From positions 1 through 19,755 of the forward strand of contig DAIEML010000011.1 of the NCBI GenBank assembly GCA_027349615.1: DNA of 19,755 nucleotides, written 5' to 3'. The translations under genes and the position numbers were made by a program. Numbering within the stretch: the stretch's first letter is position 1; each line of letters begins with the position of its first letter. The notes under the pieces were generated by a model. It searched no databases and was not told the origin of the DNA. It worked only from the letters and a program-made list of their open reading frames with translations. This DNA is from Ignavibacteriales bacterium (lineage in GTDB: Bacteria; Bacteroidota; Ignavibacteria; Ignavibacteriales; Ignavibacteriaceae). Of this stretch, positions 7,755 through 15,384 are shown one piece after another.

Positions 7755-9183
7755 AACTCGCTTTTAATAATAATATGCTAAATTCAGTTTGTTCATTAGG
7801 AACTGAATCGGCATAAATTTCGGCGTCATGCCAGTTAACAATTGCCTTCACAACCGATAATCCTAAACCAACTCCGCCTGTTTTTCTGTTTCTGGAAGAT
7901 TCAACTCTATAAAATCGATCAAAAATTTTAGGAAGAGATTCTTTAGGAATACCTTCACCTTTATTTATAACACTAATTTTTATTTTATCGGATTCGCAAT
8001 TTTCGCCTTTAATCCAAACGACGTTGTTTTCCTCGCCGTATTTAATCGCGTTATCAATTAAATTAGTTAAGGCTTGATTCATTAGTTCTTTATCAATTTC
8101 CACATAAGAATTGGAATTTGAATTTACAGCAATTTGGATATTTTTTTCCGCGCCTAAAATTTTTAAACTATCACCAATGTTTTTAAGAAAATCATCCAGT
8201 GAAATTTTTTCTTTCTTAATATCAATTAAAGAATGATCAATTTTTGAAATGAAAAATAGATTATCAATAATTTTTGTTAATCTAATTGTTTCCTCATAAT
8301 TGCTTTGAAGAACTTCAATATATTCAGAAGGAGTTTTGGGAGATTTAAGAGCAATTTCAGTTTCGCCTCTTAAAATTGTTAGAGGTGTTTTAAGTTCATG
8401 AGCCGCAGAAATTGAAAATTGATTCATGTAATCAATTGAAGTTTTTATTCTGCTTATCATTTCATTCATTTTTTTCACAAGTCTGCCGTATTCATCGCTA
8501 TACTTTTCTCCGCCGATTTTTTCATCAAGATTAAGCGCAGTTATCTCCTCAGTTTTTTTAATGATGGCGTCAATTCTCGATAGAGATTTTGCAGAAATAG
8601 CCGCTCCACCCAAAATTGAAACAAGGAAAAAAATTGGTGCAAGCAAAATAAAAATATGAATAAGGCTGCTTAAGGTTTGCGATATATGCTGGATTGGAAA
8701 GGCGACAAATATTGTATAATAATTTGAATTTACTTTGACACATCTAATTGGCTTTTGTGAAAGTGTTGTATCAGAAAAATAGAAAAGGTTTATCGGCGAT
8801 TTTCTTTGCGGAAAGAAAAGAGTATCGTCATTTAAGTTTGCACTTCTGAAAACAATTTTATTCTTTGAATTAATTTGGATGTAATTGTTTCTAAGATTGA
8901 AAGCAACTTCATTGTAAATTACATCCCAAACTAAATCTTCAGGATCGGTGTAAATTGAATCTGGAACAAAGTGATCAATATCCATGTGTTTTTCGGAGAC
9001 TAATCTTAAAATACCTTTAGCTTGAGTTTTAAGAGCAAGATCAAGGTTATCCATCAAAGTATTATAAAGGTAAACATAGATTAGTACTCCTAAAAGTATT
9101 TCTAATATCAGAAATAAGGTTGAATACCAAAGTGTGGCTTTAAATCGAGTTGATGAAAAGAAATTTTTAAATTTTTGAAACAT
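7753..9183 (-). CDS. Sensor histidine kinase, CusS/OmpR-partner type
   Basis: This is a membrane-bound sensor kinase. Two transmembrane segments (about residues 18-40 and 174-197) flank a periplasmic sensor region of roughly 130 residues with no recognised domain. A HAMP linker follows (about 198-250). The HisKA H-box AAHELKTPLT carries the phospho-acceptor H262. The ATPase domain has an N-box (about 366-382, N374 and N378), the G1 box NKGEGIP, the F-box FDRFYRVE and the G2 box GGVGLGLS. Asn in place of the usual G1 Asp is common in the CusS group, so the kinase is probably active. The gene begins 14 bases after the response regulator stop with no Shine-Dalgarno, implying operon expression. 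The stimulus is unknown; CusS similarity hints at metal or envelope stress but does not prove it. Confidence 0.93.
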   Translation of the reverse strand: MFQKFKNFFSSTRFKATLWYSTLFLILEILLGVLIYVYLYNTLMDNLDLALKTQAKGILRLVSEKHMDIDHFVPDSIYTDPEDLVWDVIYNEVAFNLRNNYIQINSKNKIVFRSANLNDDTLFFPQRKSPINLFYFSDTTLSQKPIRCVKVNSNYYTIFVAFPIQHISQTLSSLIHIFILLAPIFFLVSILGGAAISAKSLSRIDAIIKKTEEITALNLDEKIGGEKYSDEYGRLVKKMNEMISRIKTSIDYMNQFSISAAHELKTPLTILRGETEIALKSPKTPSEYIEVLQSNYEETIRLTKIIDNLFFISKIDHSLIDIKKEKISLDDFLKNIGDSLKILGAEKNIQIAVNSNSNSYVEIDKELMNQALTNLIDNAIKYGEENNVVWIKGENCESDKIKISVINKGEGIPKESLPKIFDRFYRVESSRNRKTGGVGLGLSVVKAIVNWHDAEIYADSVPNEQTEFSILLLKAS

Positions 9184-9197
9184 AGAACCAAAAAAAA

Positions 9198-9872
9198 TTA
9201 GTCACTGTCTTTTAAAATATATCCAATTCCTCGAATTGTGTGAATTAATTGTTTATCAGAATTGTTATCAATTTTTGTTCTTACTTTATTTATATATACA
9301 TCAATAATATTTGTTTCGGTATCAAAATGGTAATCATAAACGTGTTCAATAAGTTTTGTTCTGGAAATTACTTTGTTAGAATTTCTCATTAAGTATTCAA
9401 GAATTGAATATTCTTTTGGAGTTAAAATAATTTCCTGGTTATTTATTAAAACTTTATGCGACTGAAGATCTAAAATCAAATCTCCTACTTTTAAAATTGA
9501 AGATTTTGATTTTTCATTTCTTCTTAACAAAGCTCTTAATCTAGCAAGCAATTCCTCAAAAGCGAATGGTTTTGTTAAGTAATCATCTGCGCCGGAATTT
9601 AATCCTTCAACTTTATCTTTCAAACTATCTTTAACAGTTAACATTAATACAGGTGAAAGAATATTCCTTCTTCTAATTTCCTTTACCAAAGAAATTCCAT
9701 CCAAATATGGAAGCATTATATCCATGATAATAATGTCATATTCCTCAGAAGTGATTAGCTTGAGACCTTCTTTACCGTCATAAGCAATATCCACGGCAAA
9801 ATATTCCTCTTCTAGGCCTTTTTTAATAAAGGAGGCAACCTTTTTTTCATCTTCTACAATTAAAATTCTCAT
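9198..9872 (-). CDS. OmpR/PhoB-family response regulator
   Basis: This is the DNA-binding partner of the downstream kinase. The receiver domain (about 1-117) has acidic D8-E9, the phospho-acceptor D51 (IIMDIMLP), T79 and K101 (YLTKPF), all the expected switch residues. The winged-helix DNA-binding domain (about 127-222) has the family pattern LTPKEYSILEYL, the recognition-helix region NIIDVYINKVRTKI, and the wing HTIRGIGYIL. The length of 224 residues is typical. The start ATG at 9872 has no Shine-Dalgarno. A TATATTTC sequence 4 bases upstream resembles the -7 element TAnnTTTG, so a leaderless start is possible but weakly supported. It shares a transcript with the kinase. Target genes cannot be inferred. 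Confidence 0.95.
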   Translation of the reverse strand: MRILIVEDEKKVASFIKKGLEEEYFAVDIAYDGKEGLKLITSEEYDIIIMDIMLPYLDGISLVKEIRRRNILSPVLMLTVKDSLKDKVEGLNSGADDYLTKPFAFEELLARLRALLRRNEKSKSSILKVGDLILDLQSHKVLINNQEIILTPKEYSILEYLMRNSNKVISRTKLIEHVYDYHFDTETNIIDVYINKVRTKIDNNSDKQLIHTIRGIGYILKDSD

Positions 9873-9890
9873 GAGAGAAATATAAATAAA

Positions 9891-9916
9891 AAAGGAGAGT
9901 CATGAAACTCTCCTCT
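9891..9916 (-). terminator. Rho-independent terminator of the lysine-rich protein gene
   Basis: GGAGAGT (9894-9900) pairs with ACTCTCC (9907-9913) around a six-base loop, with an extra A-T pair outside. On the minus strand the stem is followed at once by a run of six U residues. It sits 27 bases after the stop of the lysine-rich gene and before the response regulator, so the two transcripts are probably separate. U residues also follow the stem on the plus strand, but no plus-strand gene ends nearby. Confidence 0.85.
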
Positions 9917-9943
9917 TTTTAGCAATATTATGAAAAAGAAATA

Positions 9944-10258
9944 TTACTTCTTTTCAGAAGCTTCTTTCTTTTCAGCTTTCTTGGTTACTTTTTTAGTAGC
10001 TTTCTTTTCTACTTTCTTGGTAGCTTTCTTTTCAGCTTTTTTCTCAGCTTTCTTTTCTACTTTCTTAGTAGCTTTCTTTTCAGCCTTTTTTTCAGCTTTC
10101 TTTTCTACTTTTTCATGTTTCATTGTGTGTTCTTTTTTCTCAACTTTAGCTTTTGTTTTTTCTTTAGCTTGTGGTTTATCTTGAGCAAAAGAAGCACCAA
10201 TACTAAGTGTAAATACGAATGCAACTAAAACTACCAAAGACATGATTCGAGATTTCAT
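9944..10258 (-). CDS. Secreted lysine-rich tandem-repeat protein
   Basis: I do not recognise this as a named protein. A clear signal peptide covers residues 1-25 (cleavage near SFA-QD). The 79-residue mature part contains 35 lysines and about 14 glutamates, so it is strongly basic, and has no Cys, Trp or Tyr. It is made of four-residue steps of the form xEKK or xTKK; a 16-residue unit VEKKAEKKAEKKATKK occurs twice exactly (51-66, 67-82) and a degenerate third copy follows. This looks like a charged helix or disordered polycation, comparable in composition to histone H1-like proteins but exported. The ATG at 10258 has GAGGT about 7 bases upstream. It is followed by its own terminator. A real gene is supported by the signal peptide, ribosome-binding site, promoter motif and terminator together. 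Confidence 0.82.
   Translation of the reverse strand: MKSRIMSLVVLVAFVFTLSIGASFAQDKPQAKEKTKAKVEKKEHTMKHEKVEKKAEKKAEKKATKKVEKKAEKKAEKKATKKVEKKATKKVTKKAEKKEASEKK
9965..10108 (-). repeat. Three 48-bp tandem repeats inside the lysine-rich gene
   Basis: Units lie at 10061-10108, 10013-10060 and 9965-10012. The first two differ at only 3 of 48 bases, all silent, while the third is diverged in protein sequence. Near-identity at the DNA level suggests recent duplication or gene conversion, so copy number may vary between strains. Confidence 0.85.
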
Positions 10259-10328
10259 TAAAATACCTCTTATAAAAATTTTGTTGTTAAAAATTAATTT
10301 CTAACAAATCCTACTTGAATTTGCTAAC

Positions 10329-10336
10329 CAAACATA
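10329..10336 (-). promoter_or_regulatory. Candidate -7 element for the lysine-rich protein gene
   Basis: On the minus strand TATGTTTG matches TAnnTTTG. Transcription would begin near 10322, giving a leader of about 64 bases before the ATG at 10258. No good -33 TTTG is present at the expected distance. The rest of the 10259-10459 gap shows only A/T-rich sequence. Confidence 0.42.
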
Positions 10337-10441
10337 TTTTAATAAAATTAATAGAAGCTTAATAAAAGATTAAAAAAAATTAATCTGTGTAATCTTCACA
10401 AAAAGTTCAATATTTAATCGAAAAAGGAAGAATAGCTGAAT

Positions 10442-10458
10442 ATTATTCAAAGAATAAT
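10442..10458 (-). terminator. Small hairpin just after the DUF5683 gene
   Basis: ATTATTC (10442-10448) and GAATAAT (10452-10458) form a 7-bp stem with a three-base loop, directly beyond the stop codon at 10460. It lacks a U-run, so it may be a weak terminator or a 3'-end stabilising hairpin. Confidence 0.3.
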
Positions 10459-10459
10459 T

Positions 10460-11197
10460 TCAAAAAGTAGTTTGAAAATTAAAATTTAGAGTTGAAGGCA
10501 AAGTTGGCGAATTATTCGCATCTACAGAAATATTCCAACCTAATTCAGTAGATTGTTTTTTATTAAATTCGGATACCAATCTAACTGCATTTATAGCACT
10601 TGCAATTCTATTTAGAATTAAAGCGCCGACAATAAATCTTAAATCATTATGTTCTTGCTCGCTGGAAACCCACATATTTCTATAGTTTTTTCTATTTGCT
10701 GTTGTCTGCCAATTCCAATAATTTTTTGACGGATCTAACATTTTATCAAAACTTTGTTGTAGTGCCATTGCATTGTTGTAATCGTCAATGCTCATATAAT
10801 CACCAATGGTTGCGAAATAATCGCCATTTTTGTTTTGTGTATTAACCATTCCAGCGGATGAAGCATAGGAAATATAGCGGTCTTTAAGCCAATTGCCATA
10901 AGTATTCATTCCAAAATAAATTCCCCATAAACTTCCTTCAGCAATTGTAAAATATTTTCCGGAAGAATAAGAATCCGCATAAAGTTCGCCCATTCCAGGC
11001 AAAAGAACAGAATACAAAATGGCCAAACCAGTGTTTTTTTTATTAACAGAATTTTCATTTAAGAAAGTTTGTTGATAATTTTTCTCAACTTTAATTTTTT
11101 TAATTGAATTTTGAAGCTCTAAATAATTTGAATAAAAATTTGTTTGTGAAAAAGTGCAAGTTGATAAGATAGCAACGAGGATAAGAATTTTTTTCAT
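10460..11197 (-). CDS. DUF5683-like envelope protein
   Basis: An N-terminal signal peptide (about residues 1-17, cleavage near TFS-QT) precedes a hydrophobic block NTGLAILYSVLLPGMGELYADSY (about 55-77). The LLPGMGELY sequence resembles the LLPGLGQxY signature of DUF5683, a Bacteroidetes family of small membrane or envelope proteins of unknown function. A second hydrophobic segment lies near residues 80-100 and a third near 186-205 (LRFIVGALILNRIASAINAVR). The C-terminus ends in alternating polar and hydrophobic residues with a terminal Phe, which could suit an outer-membrane strand but is only suggestive. It starts 21 bases after mtaB and has no Shine-Dalgarno, so it is likely translated from the same transcript. 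Family assignment is moderate. Confidence 0.68.
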   Translation of the reverse strand: MKKILILVAILSTCTFSQTNFYSNYLELQNSIKKIKVEKNYQQTFLNENSVNKKNTGLAILYSVLLPGMGELYADSYSSGKYFTIAEGSLWGIYFGMNTYGNWLKDRYISYASSAGMVNTQNKNGDYFATIGDYMSIDDYNNAMALQQSFDKMLDPSKNYWNWQTTANRKNYRNMWVSSEQEHNDLRFIVGALILNRIASAINAVRLVSEFNKKQSTELGWNISVDANNSPTLPSTLNFNFQTTF

Positions 11198-11218
11198 TTT
11201 TTATTGTAAGTTTAATCT

Positions 11219-12547
11219 TTAACAAGCAATTAAATCAATAGATTTTTTCATCTCTTTTATTTTACCAGCGCAAAAGTTTTTGTGAACTTCCGAGATCAAA
11301 ACTGTCGATAACTGATTAACATATTTTTGATCATATTCTCCGCTAACCCTAACATAATTTGAAGAAAAGCCTTTCATAATTCCGTCATCATTTTCAGCTT
11401 CAAAAAGAACTTCAAGATTTTTGTCAATCATTTCGGTATAAAATGCGTATCGTTTTTTTTCGCTTAAAATTCTAAGCATATTATTTCTCCTTTTTCGCTC
11501 ATGAACATCAACAGATCCTGGCAAAATAATAGCGTTTGTATTTGGCCTTTCAGAATAAGTAAAAACATGTAAATATGAAATTGGCAGTTCATTTAAATAA
11601 TTATAGGTCTGAAGAAATTCTTCTTCAGTTTCTCCAGGGAATCCAACGATAACATCAACACCAATTCCAGCATCAGGAATTTTATTTCTTATTTTATAAA
11701 TTAAATTTGAGTAATCCGATATTTTATACCTTCGCTGCATAGCTCGAAGAATTTTTGTGCTGCCGCTTTGAAGTGGAATATGAAAATGATTACACAACTT
11801 TTCGCTTTGAGCAGTTAATTCAATTATTTCATCTGTTAGCAAGTTTGGTTCAACTGAACTTATTCTAATTCTAAACTCTCGGGGAACCTCAACCATCTTT
11901 TGAAGAATATAAAATAAATTTGTTGAAAATGCTTTTCCATAATCTCCAACATTTACTCCGGTTAAAATTATTTCTTTATATCCGTTAGCAATTAATTTAT
12001 TAAATTCAGAAATAACGTCTGCTGGATTCATGCTTCTGCTCGATCCTCTAGCCAATGGAATGGTACAGAAAGAACATTTATAATCGCATCCATCTTGAAT
12101 TTTAAAGAATGCTCTTGTTCTTGTGTCTGCATCAGTTGAATGGGCCGTACCGAATTCATTTAATTGTTGTGTAGGTGAGACGTAAATACATGCTAAATCT
12201 TTTTTATCAAAATCTTCCAGCAATGAAAATAATTTGAATTTTTCATTGCTTCCTAGAACTGCATCCACCCCATTGATTTTAGAAATATCTTCGGGTCGAA
12301 GTTGGGCATAACATCCGGTAACAATAATAAATGCTTCTGGGTTTTGTTTCAGTGCTCTTCTTACAAGCTGGCGGCATTCTTTCTCAGCGTTTTCAGTTAC
12401 ACTGCAAGTATTGAAAACGTAAACATCAGCTTTTTCACTGAATTCTACCACTTGAAATCCTCTATTTAAGAACTGATTTCCAATAGTAGAGGTTTCCGAA
12501 AAATTTAGTTTACATCCGATTGTATGTAATGCAACTTTATTTTGCAT
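11219..12547 (-). CDS. mtaB: tRNA (N6-L-threonylcarbamoyladenosine(37)-C2)-methylthiotransferase MtaB
   Basis: This radical SAM enzyme adds a methylthio group to t6A at position 37 of ANN-decoding tRNAs. The N-terminal UPF0004 domain supplies three cluster-binding cysteines, C12 (TIGCKLN), C48 (NTCSVTENA) and C79 (TGCYAQ). The radical SAM cluster motif is C154-x3-C158-x2-C161 (GCDYKCSFC). GCKLNFSE and NTCSVT favour MtaB over MiaB, which has GCQMNxxD and NTCxxR. A C-terminal TRAM-like region (about 373-440) is present, and the 442-residue length is normal. The gene follows the rpsA terminator, with the ATG at 12547 about 21 bases beyond the hairpin and no Shine-Dalgarno; how it is expressed is unclear, perhaps by readthrough or a leaderless start. 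DUF5683 follows closely. Confidence 0.94.
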   Translation of the reverse strand: MQNKVALHTIGCKLNFSETSTIGNQFLNRGFQVVEFSEKADVYVFNTCSVTENAEKECRQLVRRALKQNPEAFIIVTGCYAQLRPEDISKINGVDAVLGSNEKFKLFSLLEDFDKKDLACIYVSPTQQLNEFGTAHSTDADTRTRAFFKIQDGCDYKCSFCTIPLARGSSRSMNPADVISEFNKLIANGYKEIILTGVNVGDYGKAFSTNLFYILQKMVEVPREFRIRISSVEPNLLTDEIIELTAQSEKLCNHFHIPLQSGSTKILRAMQRRYKISDYSNLIYKIRNKIPDAGIGVDVIVGFPGETEEEFLQTYNYLNELPISYLHVFTYSERPNTNAIILPGSVDVHERKRRNNMLRILSEKKRYAFYTEMIDKNLEVLFEAENDDGIMKGFSSNYVRVSGEYDQKYVNQLSTVLISEVHKNFCAGKIKEMKKSIDLIAC

Positions 12548-12568
12548 AGTAAAAATGTTTAAAAATTA

Positions 12569-12592
12569 AGAGCGGGGTATATTCCCCGCTCT
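12569..12592 (-). terminator. Rho-independent terminator of rpsA
   Basis: AGAGCGGGG (12569-12577) pairs with CCCCGCTCT (12584-12592) around a six-base loop. It is by far the most GC-rich hairpin between genes here. On the minus strand it is followed by UAAUUUUU, a suitable U-rich tail. It lies 24 bases after the rpsA stop codon. Confidence 0.85.
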
Positions 12593-12616
12593 ATTTACGA
12601 AAAAAGGAAAGCGAAT

Positions 12617-14437
12617 TTATTTTTTATCTGTTTGAGCTGAACGATCTTCTTCATTCACTTCAAAAATAGGGAAATCAGATGCATCAATTGCAGTTGTTTC
12701 AGCATTTTGAATTTCCTGAACATTAACTCGATCAAATTTATGTTTATCTAAATATGAACGAATTTCTTCTTCATTTTTATCTTTCAATGCTGCAATTGCA
12801 CTTAATACTATTTTCTTATTTTCCTTGTCGAATTCAATTACCTTTAATGGAATAATATCATCAACAGGGAAATGATTTGCAATATTTTTTATTTTAGTTG
12901 TAACTAACTGAGTCCCAGGAACAAAACCATCAACATGCTCAGGCAATTCTGCAATTAATCCTTTTTCAATTATTCTTACAACTTTGCCTTGAGTTTGAGT
13001 TCCAACAGAATAAAGTCTTTCAAATTGTGACCATGGATTTTCTTCAACTTGTTTATGCCCAAGTGAAATTTTCCTTTGTTCAACATCAACTCCAAGAACA
13101 ATAACTTCAAGCTTTTCACTTTTCTTTACAACTTCACCGGGGTGGCGTATTTTTTTAGTCCACGATAAATCTGAAATATGAACTAAACCGTCAACGCCAG
13201 GTTCAAGTTCAACGAAAACGCCGAAGTTTGTTAAGTTGCGAGCTATGCCTGAATGCCTTGATCCAACAGGATATTTATGCATTAATGATTCCCAAGGATC
13301 TGGTTCCAATTGTTTGATGCCTAAAGAAATTTTCTTTTCATCTTTATCAAGACTTAAAATAATTGCTTCAACAACTTGTCCCATTGAAACAACTTGAGAA
13401 GGATGTTTAATGTGTTGAGTCCAGCTCATTTCAGAATTATGAATTAATCCTTCAATACCTTTTTCAATTTCGATGAAAGCGCCGTAGTCGGTTAAAGAAA
13501 CAACGCGACCGGAAACTTTATCGCCAATTTTATATTTGTTGTCAATGTCTTCCCAAGGATGAGGAAGAAGTTTTTTAAGACTGAGTGAAATTCTTTTCTT
13601 TTCTTCATCAAAATCTGTAACAACAACTTTAATTGTCTGATCAAGTTTTACTACTTCATTTGGATGATTAATTCTGCCCCAGCTTAAATCAGTAATATGA
13701 ACTAAACCATCAACGCCACCAAGATCAATGAATACACCGAAATCTGTAATTGCTTTAACAGTACCTTCAAGTATTTGGCCTTTTTCAAGACTGTTAAGAA
13801 TTGCATATCTCTGATCAGCAATTTCTTCTTCAACAAGTACTTTGTGTGAGACAACAACATTTTCAGTAGGAATATTTACTTTAACAACTTTGAAGTCCAT
13901 TGTCTGTCCAACGAAAGCGTCAAAATCTCTAATCGGGCGAATATCAATTTGTGAACCTGGAAGAAATGCTTCCATTCCAATAAGGTCAACAACCATTCCG
14001 CCTTTAATTCTTTTAAGAATTTTACCTTGAACAATTTCACCAGTTTCATGAGCGCGTACAACTTTTTCCCAGATTCTCAAGAAATCAGCTCTTTGTTTGC
14101 TGAGAACAAGATTTCCTTCTTGGTCTTCTACACTTTCAAGAACAACTTCAACTTCATGACCAACTTTAATTTCTTCATTCTCATTAAATTCATTTTTAGG
14201 AATTGAACCTTCTGATTTGAAACCGACATCGATAATTACATTATCACCTTGAATTCTAACGATCTTCCCCTTTATAAGTTCGCCTTCTTTTACATCTTTA
14301 AACGAATCAGAATATAATTTAGCCAATGTGAAAAATTCTTCCTGTGAATATTCCTCATTGTTAAATTGTTTCTTCGCTTTTTCATAATCACCAGTAGTCG
14401 TTGTATATTTCTTCGATTCTTTAGCCACTTCGGACAT
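12617..14437 (-). CDS. rpsA: 30S ribosomal protein S1
   Basis: S1 binds mRNA on the 30S subunit and helps initiation on structured or weak leaders. Six S1 (OB-fold) domains are visible at about residues 52-116, 134-200, 219-288, 305-375, 392-462 and 479-548. The three central ones carry the strong RNA-binding pattern FGVF/YGAF plus [10 protein letters not shown] or close variants (HITDLSW, HNSEMSW, HISDLSW). The first two are divergent, as expected for ribosome-contacting domains. The length of 606 residues is slightly above E. coli S1 (557), with extra acidic N- and C-terminal tails. The start ATG at 14437 has a perfect AGGAGG at 14442-14447, 4 bases away. cmk lies directly upstream, a widely conserved pairing. 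A terminator follows. Confidence 0.97.
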   Translation of the reverse strand: MSEVAKESKKYTTTTGDYEKAKKQFNNEEYSQEEFFTLAKLYSDSFKDVKEGELIKGKIVRIQGDNVIIDVGFKSEGSIPKNEFNENEEIKVGHEVEVVLESVEDQEGNLVLSKQRADFLRIWEKVVRAHETGEIVQGKILKRIKGGMVVDLIGMEAFLPGSQIDIRPIRDFDAFVGQTMDFKVVKVNIPTENVVVSHKVLVEEEIADQRYAILNSLEKGQILEGTVKAITDFGVFIDLGGVDGLVHITDLSWGRINHPNEVVKLDQTIKVVVTDFDEEKKRISLSLKKLLPHPWEDIDNKYKIGDKVSGRVVSLTDYGAFIEIEKGIEGLIHNSEMSWTQHIKHPSQVVSMGQVVEAIILSLDKDEKKISLGIKQLEPDPWESLMHKYPVGSRHSGIARNLTNFGVFVELEPGVDGLVHISDLSWTKKIRHPGEVVKKSEKLEVIVLGVDVEQRKISLGHKQVEENPWSQFERLYSVGTQTQGKVVRIIEKGLIAELPEHVDGFVPGTQLVTTKIKNIANHFPVDDIIPLKVIEFDKENKKIVLSAIAALKDKNEEEIRSYLDKHKFDRVNVQEIQNAETTAIDASDFPIFEVNEEDRSAQTDKK

Positions 14438-14479
14438 TAATCCTCCTAATATATAATATTGATTTCTGCATTATTTCTT

Positions 14480-14543
14480 AAAGTCATCGGAAAAGGAATA
14501 AAGCAGAAAATTTAGTTTTACATAAATAATTTAAGATGACTTT
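14480..14543 (-). promoter_or_regulatory. Inverted repeat in the rpsA leader region
   Basis: AAAGTCATC (14480-14488) and GATGACTTT (14535-14543) are perfect 9-bp complements separated by 46 bases. They lie in the 112-base gap between cmk and rpsA. In the transcript they could form a long-range stem ending about 40 bases before the rpsA start, which might serve S1 autoregulation. No promoter matching TAnnTTTG is seen in the gap. The role is speculative. Confidence 0.35.
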
Positions 14544-14549
14544 TAAAAT

Positions 14550-15230
14550 TTATTTTTTGTCGATTTTTATTTCTATCAATTTTAAAATTTTATCAACCTG
14601 TTCCTGAATGCTAATATTGGATGTATCAACTTCAATTGCGTCCTGAGCCTTCATCAATGGGCTGACATTTCTTGTTGAATCAATTTTATCTCGCTGCTCA
14701 ATATTGGCTTTTATTTCATCAAGTGAGATATGTACGCCTTTATCTTCATATTCTTTTGTCCTTCGGCTGGCTCTTTCATTAATTGATGCTGTAAGAAATA
14801 TTTTTACATCAGCGTTTGGGAAGACAACCGTTCCGATATCTCTTCCTTCCATTACAACGCCATTTTTTTCTTTAGCAAGTTCACGCTGCCTATTAACTAA
14901 AGCTTTTCTTACACCTTCAATTTTACTAATATCGCTGACTTTAGAATTAACTTCTTGAGTGCGGATTTTATCAGTAATTTCTTTACCGTTTGTATAAACG
15001 TGAGTTTCACCGTTTTTGAATTCTAAATCTAGACCGGAACCTTTTGCGAGTTCAATTATTGCATCATTATTTTGAAGAACATTATTTTCTATAGCCAAAA
15101 AAGTGATGGCTCGATACATTGCGCCAGTATCAATATACAAAAACCCTAATTTTTGAGCTACTAGCTTTGCCGAAGTACTTTTGCCAGATCCAGCAGGGCC
15201 ATCAATTGCGACGATTAACCTTTTTAACAT
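14550..15230 (-). CDS. cmk: Cytidylate kinase
   Basis: Cmk transfers phosphate from ATP to CMP or dCMP. From the ATG at 15230 the protein has 226 residues, normal for the family. Landmarks are the P-loop GPAGSGKS at 11-18, YIDTGAMYRA at about 32-41 in the NMP-binding region, EGRDIGTVVFP at about 128-138, and STRNVSPLMKA near 190-200. An in-frame TTG at 15239 would add three residues, but its three bases form the end of the putative -7 promoter element, so the ATG is preferred. No Shine-Dalgarno exists; a leaderless mRNA would explain this. The gene is followed by rpsA, with no terminator between them. Confidence 0.95.
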   Translation of the reverse strand: MLKRLIVAIDGPAGSGKSTSAKLVAQKLGFLYIDTGAMYRAITFLAIENNVLQNNDAIIELAKGSGLDLEFKNGETHVYTNGKEITDKIRTQEVNSKVSDISKIEGVRKALVNRQRELAKEKNGVVMEGRDIGTVVFPNADVKIFLTASINERASRRTKEYEDKGVHISLDEIKANIEQRDKIDSTRNVSPLMKAQDAIEVDTSNISIQEQVDKILKLIEIKIDKK

Positions 15231-15236
15231 AGACTG

Positions 15237-15268
15237 CAAAATTATATAATATTTGTCAATTTTTCAAA
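15237..15268 (-). promoter_or_regulatory. Bacteroidetes-type promoter immediately before cmk
   Basis: On the minus strand TTTG (15268-15265) and TAATTTTG (15244-15237) match -33 TTTG and -7 TAnnTTTG with a 20-base spacer, inside the known 17-23 range. Only six bases separate the -7 box from the cmk ATG, so transcription should begin at or very near the start codon. Confidence 0.65.
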
Positions 15269-15281
15269 AAATATAAAGAGG

Positions 15282-15314
15282 AAAATATTTCTTAACAATA
15301 AGTTAAAATATTTT
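15282..15314 (-). terminator. Possible dnaX terminator hairpin
   Basis: AAAATATT plus TTAAC (15282-15296, with a two-base TC bulge) can pair with GTTAA-AATATTTT (15302-15314) around a five-base loop. It lies about 70 bases after the dnaX stop and before the cmk promoter. The stem is almost all A-T and the U-rich tail is interrupted, so strength is doubtful. Confidence 0.38.
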
Positions 15315-15384
15315 ATAGAAAGTAATTACGAAATGTTGAAATTTGAAGTTTATTTATATTATTAAACTTTTGTGATTTGTGTTT

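Noticed and set aside
7950..8000. Asn instead of Asp in the G1 box of the histidine kinase as a sign of an inactive kinase
   Set aside because: CusS-type kinases commonly have Asn at this position and all other boxes are intact.
9965..10108. Regular repeats as a CRISPR array
   Set aside because: The units are head-to-tail coding repeats with no unique spacers.
9930..10184. Plus-strand reading frame rich in Phe, Ser and Ala opposite the lysine-rich gene
   Set aside because: It is the complement of lysine codons; the minus-strand frame has a signal peptide, ribosome site and terminator.
15237..15239. TTG at 15239 as the cmk start
   Set aside because: It has no Shine-Dalgarno and its bases are the end of a good -7 promoter element; the ATG three codons later fits the family length.
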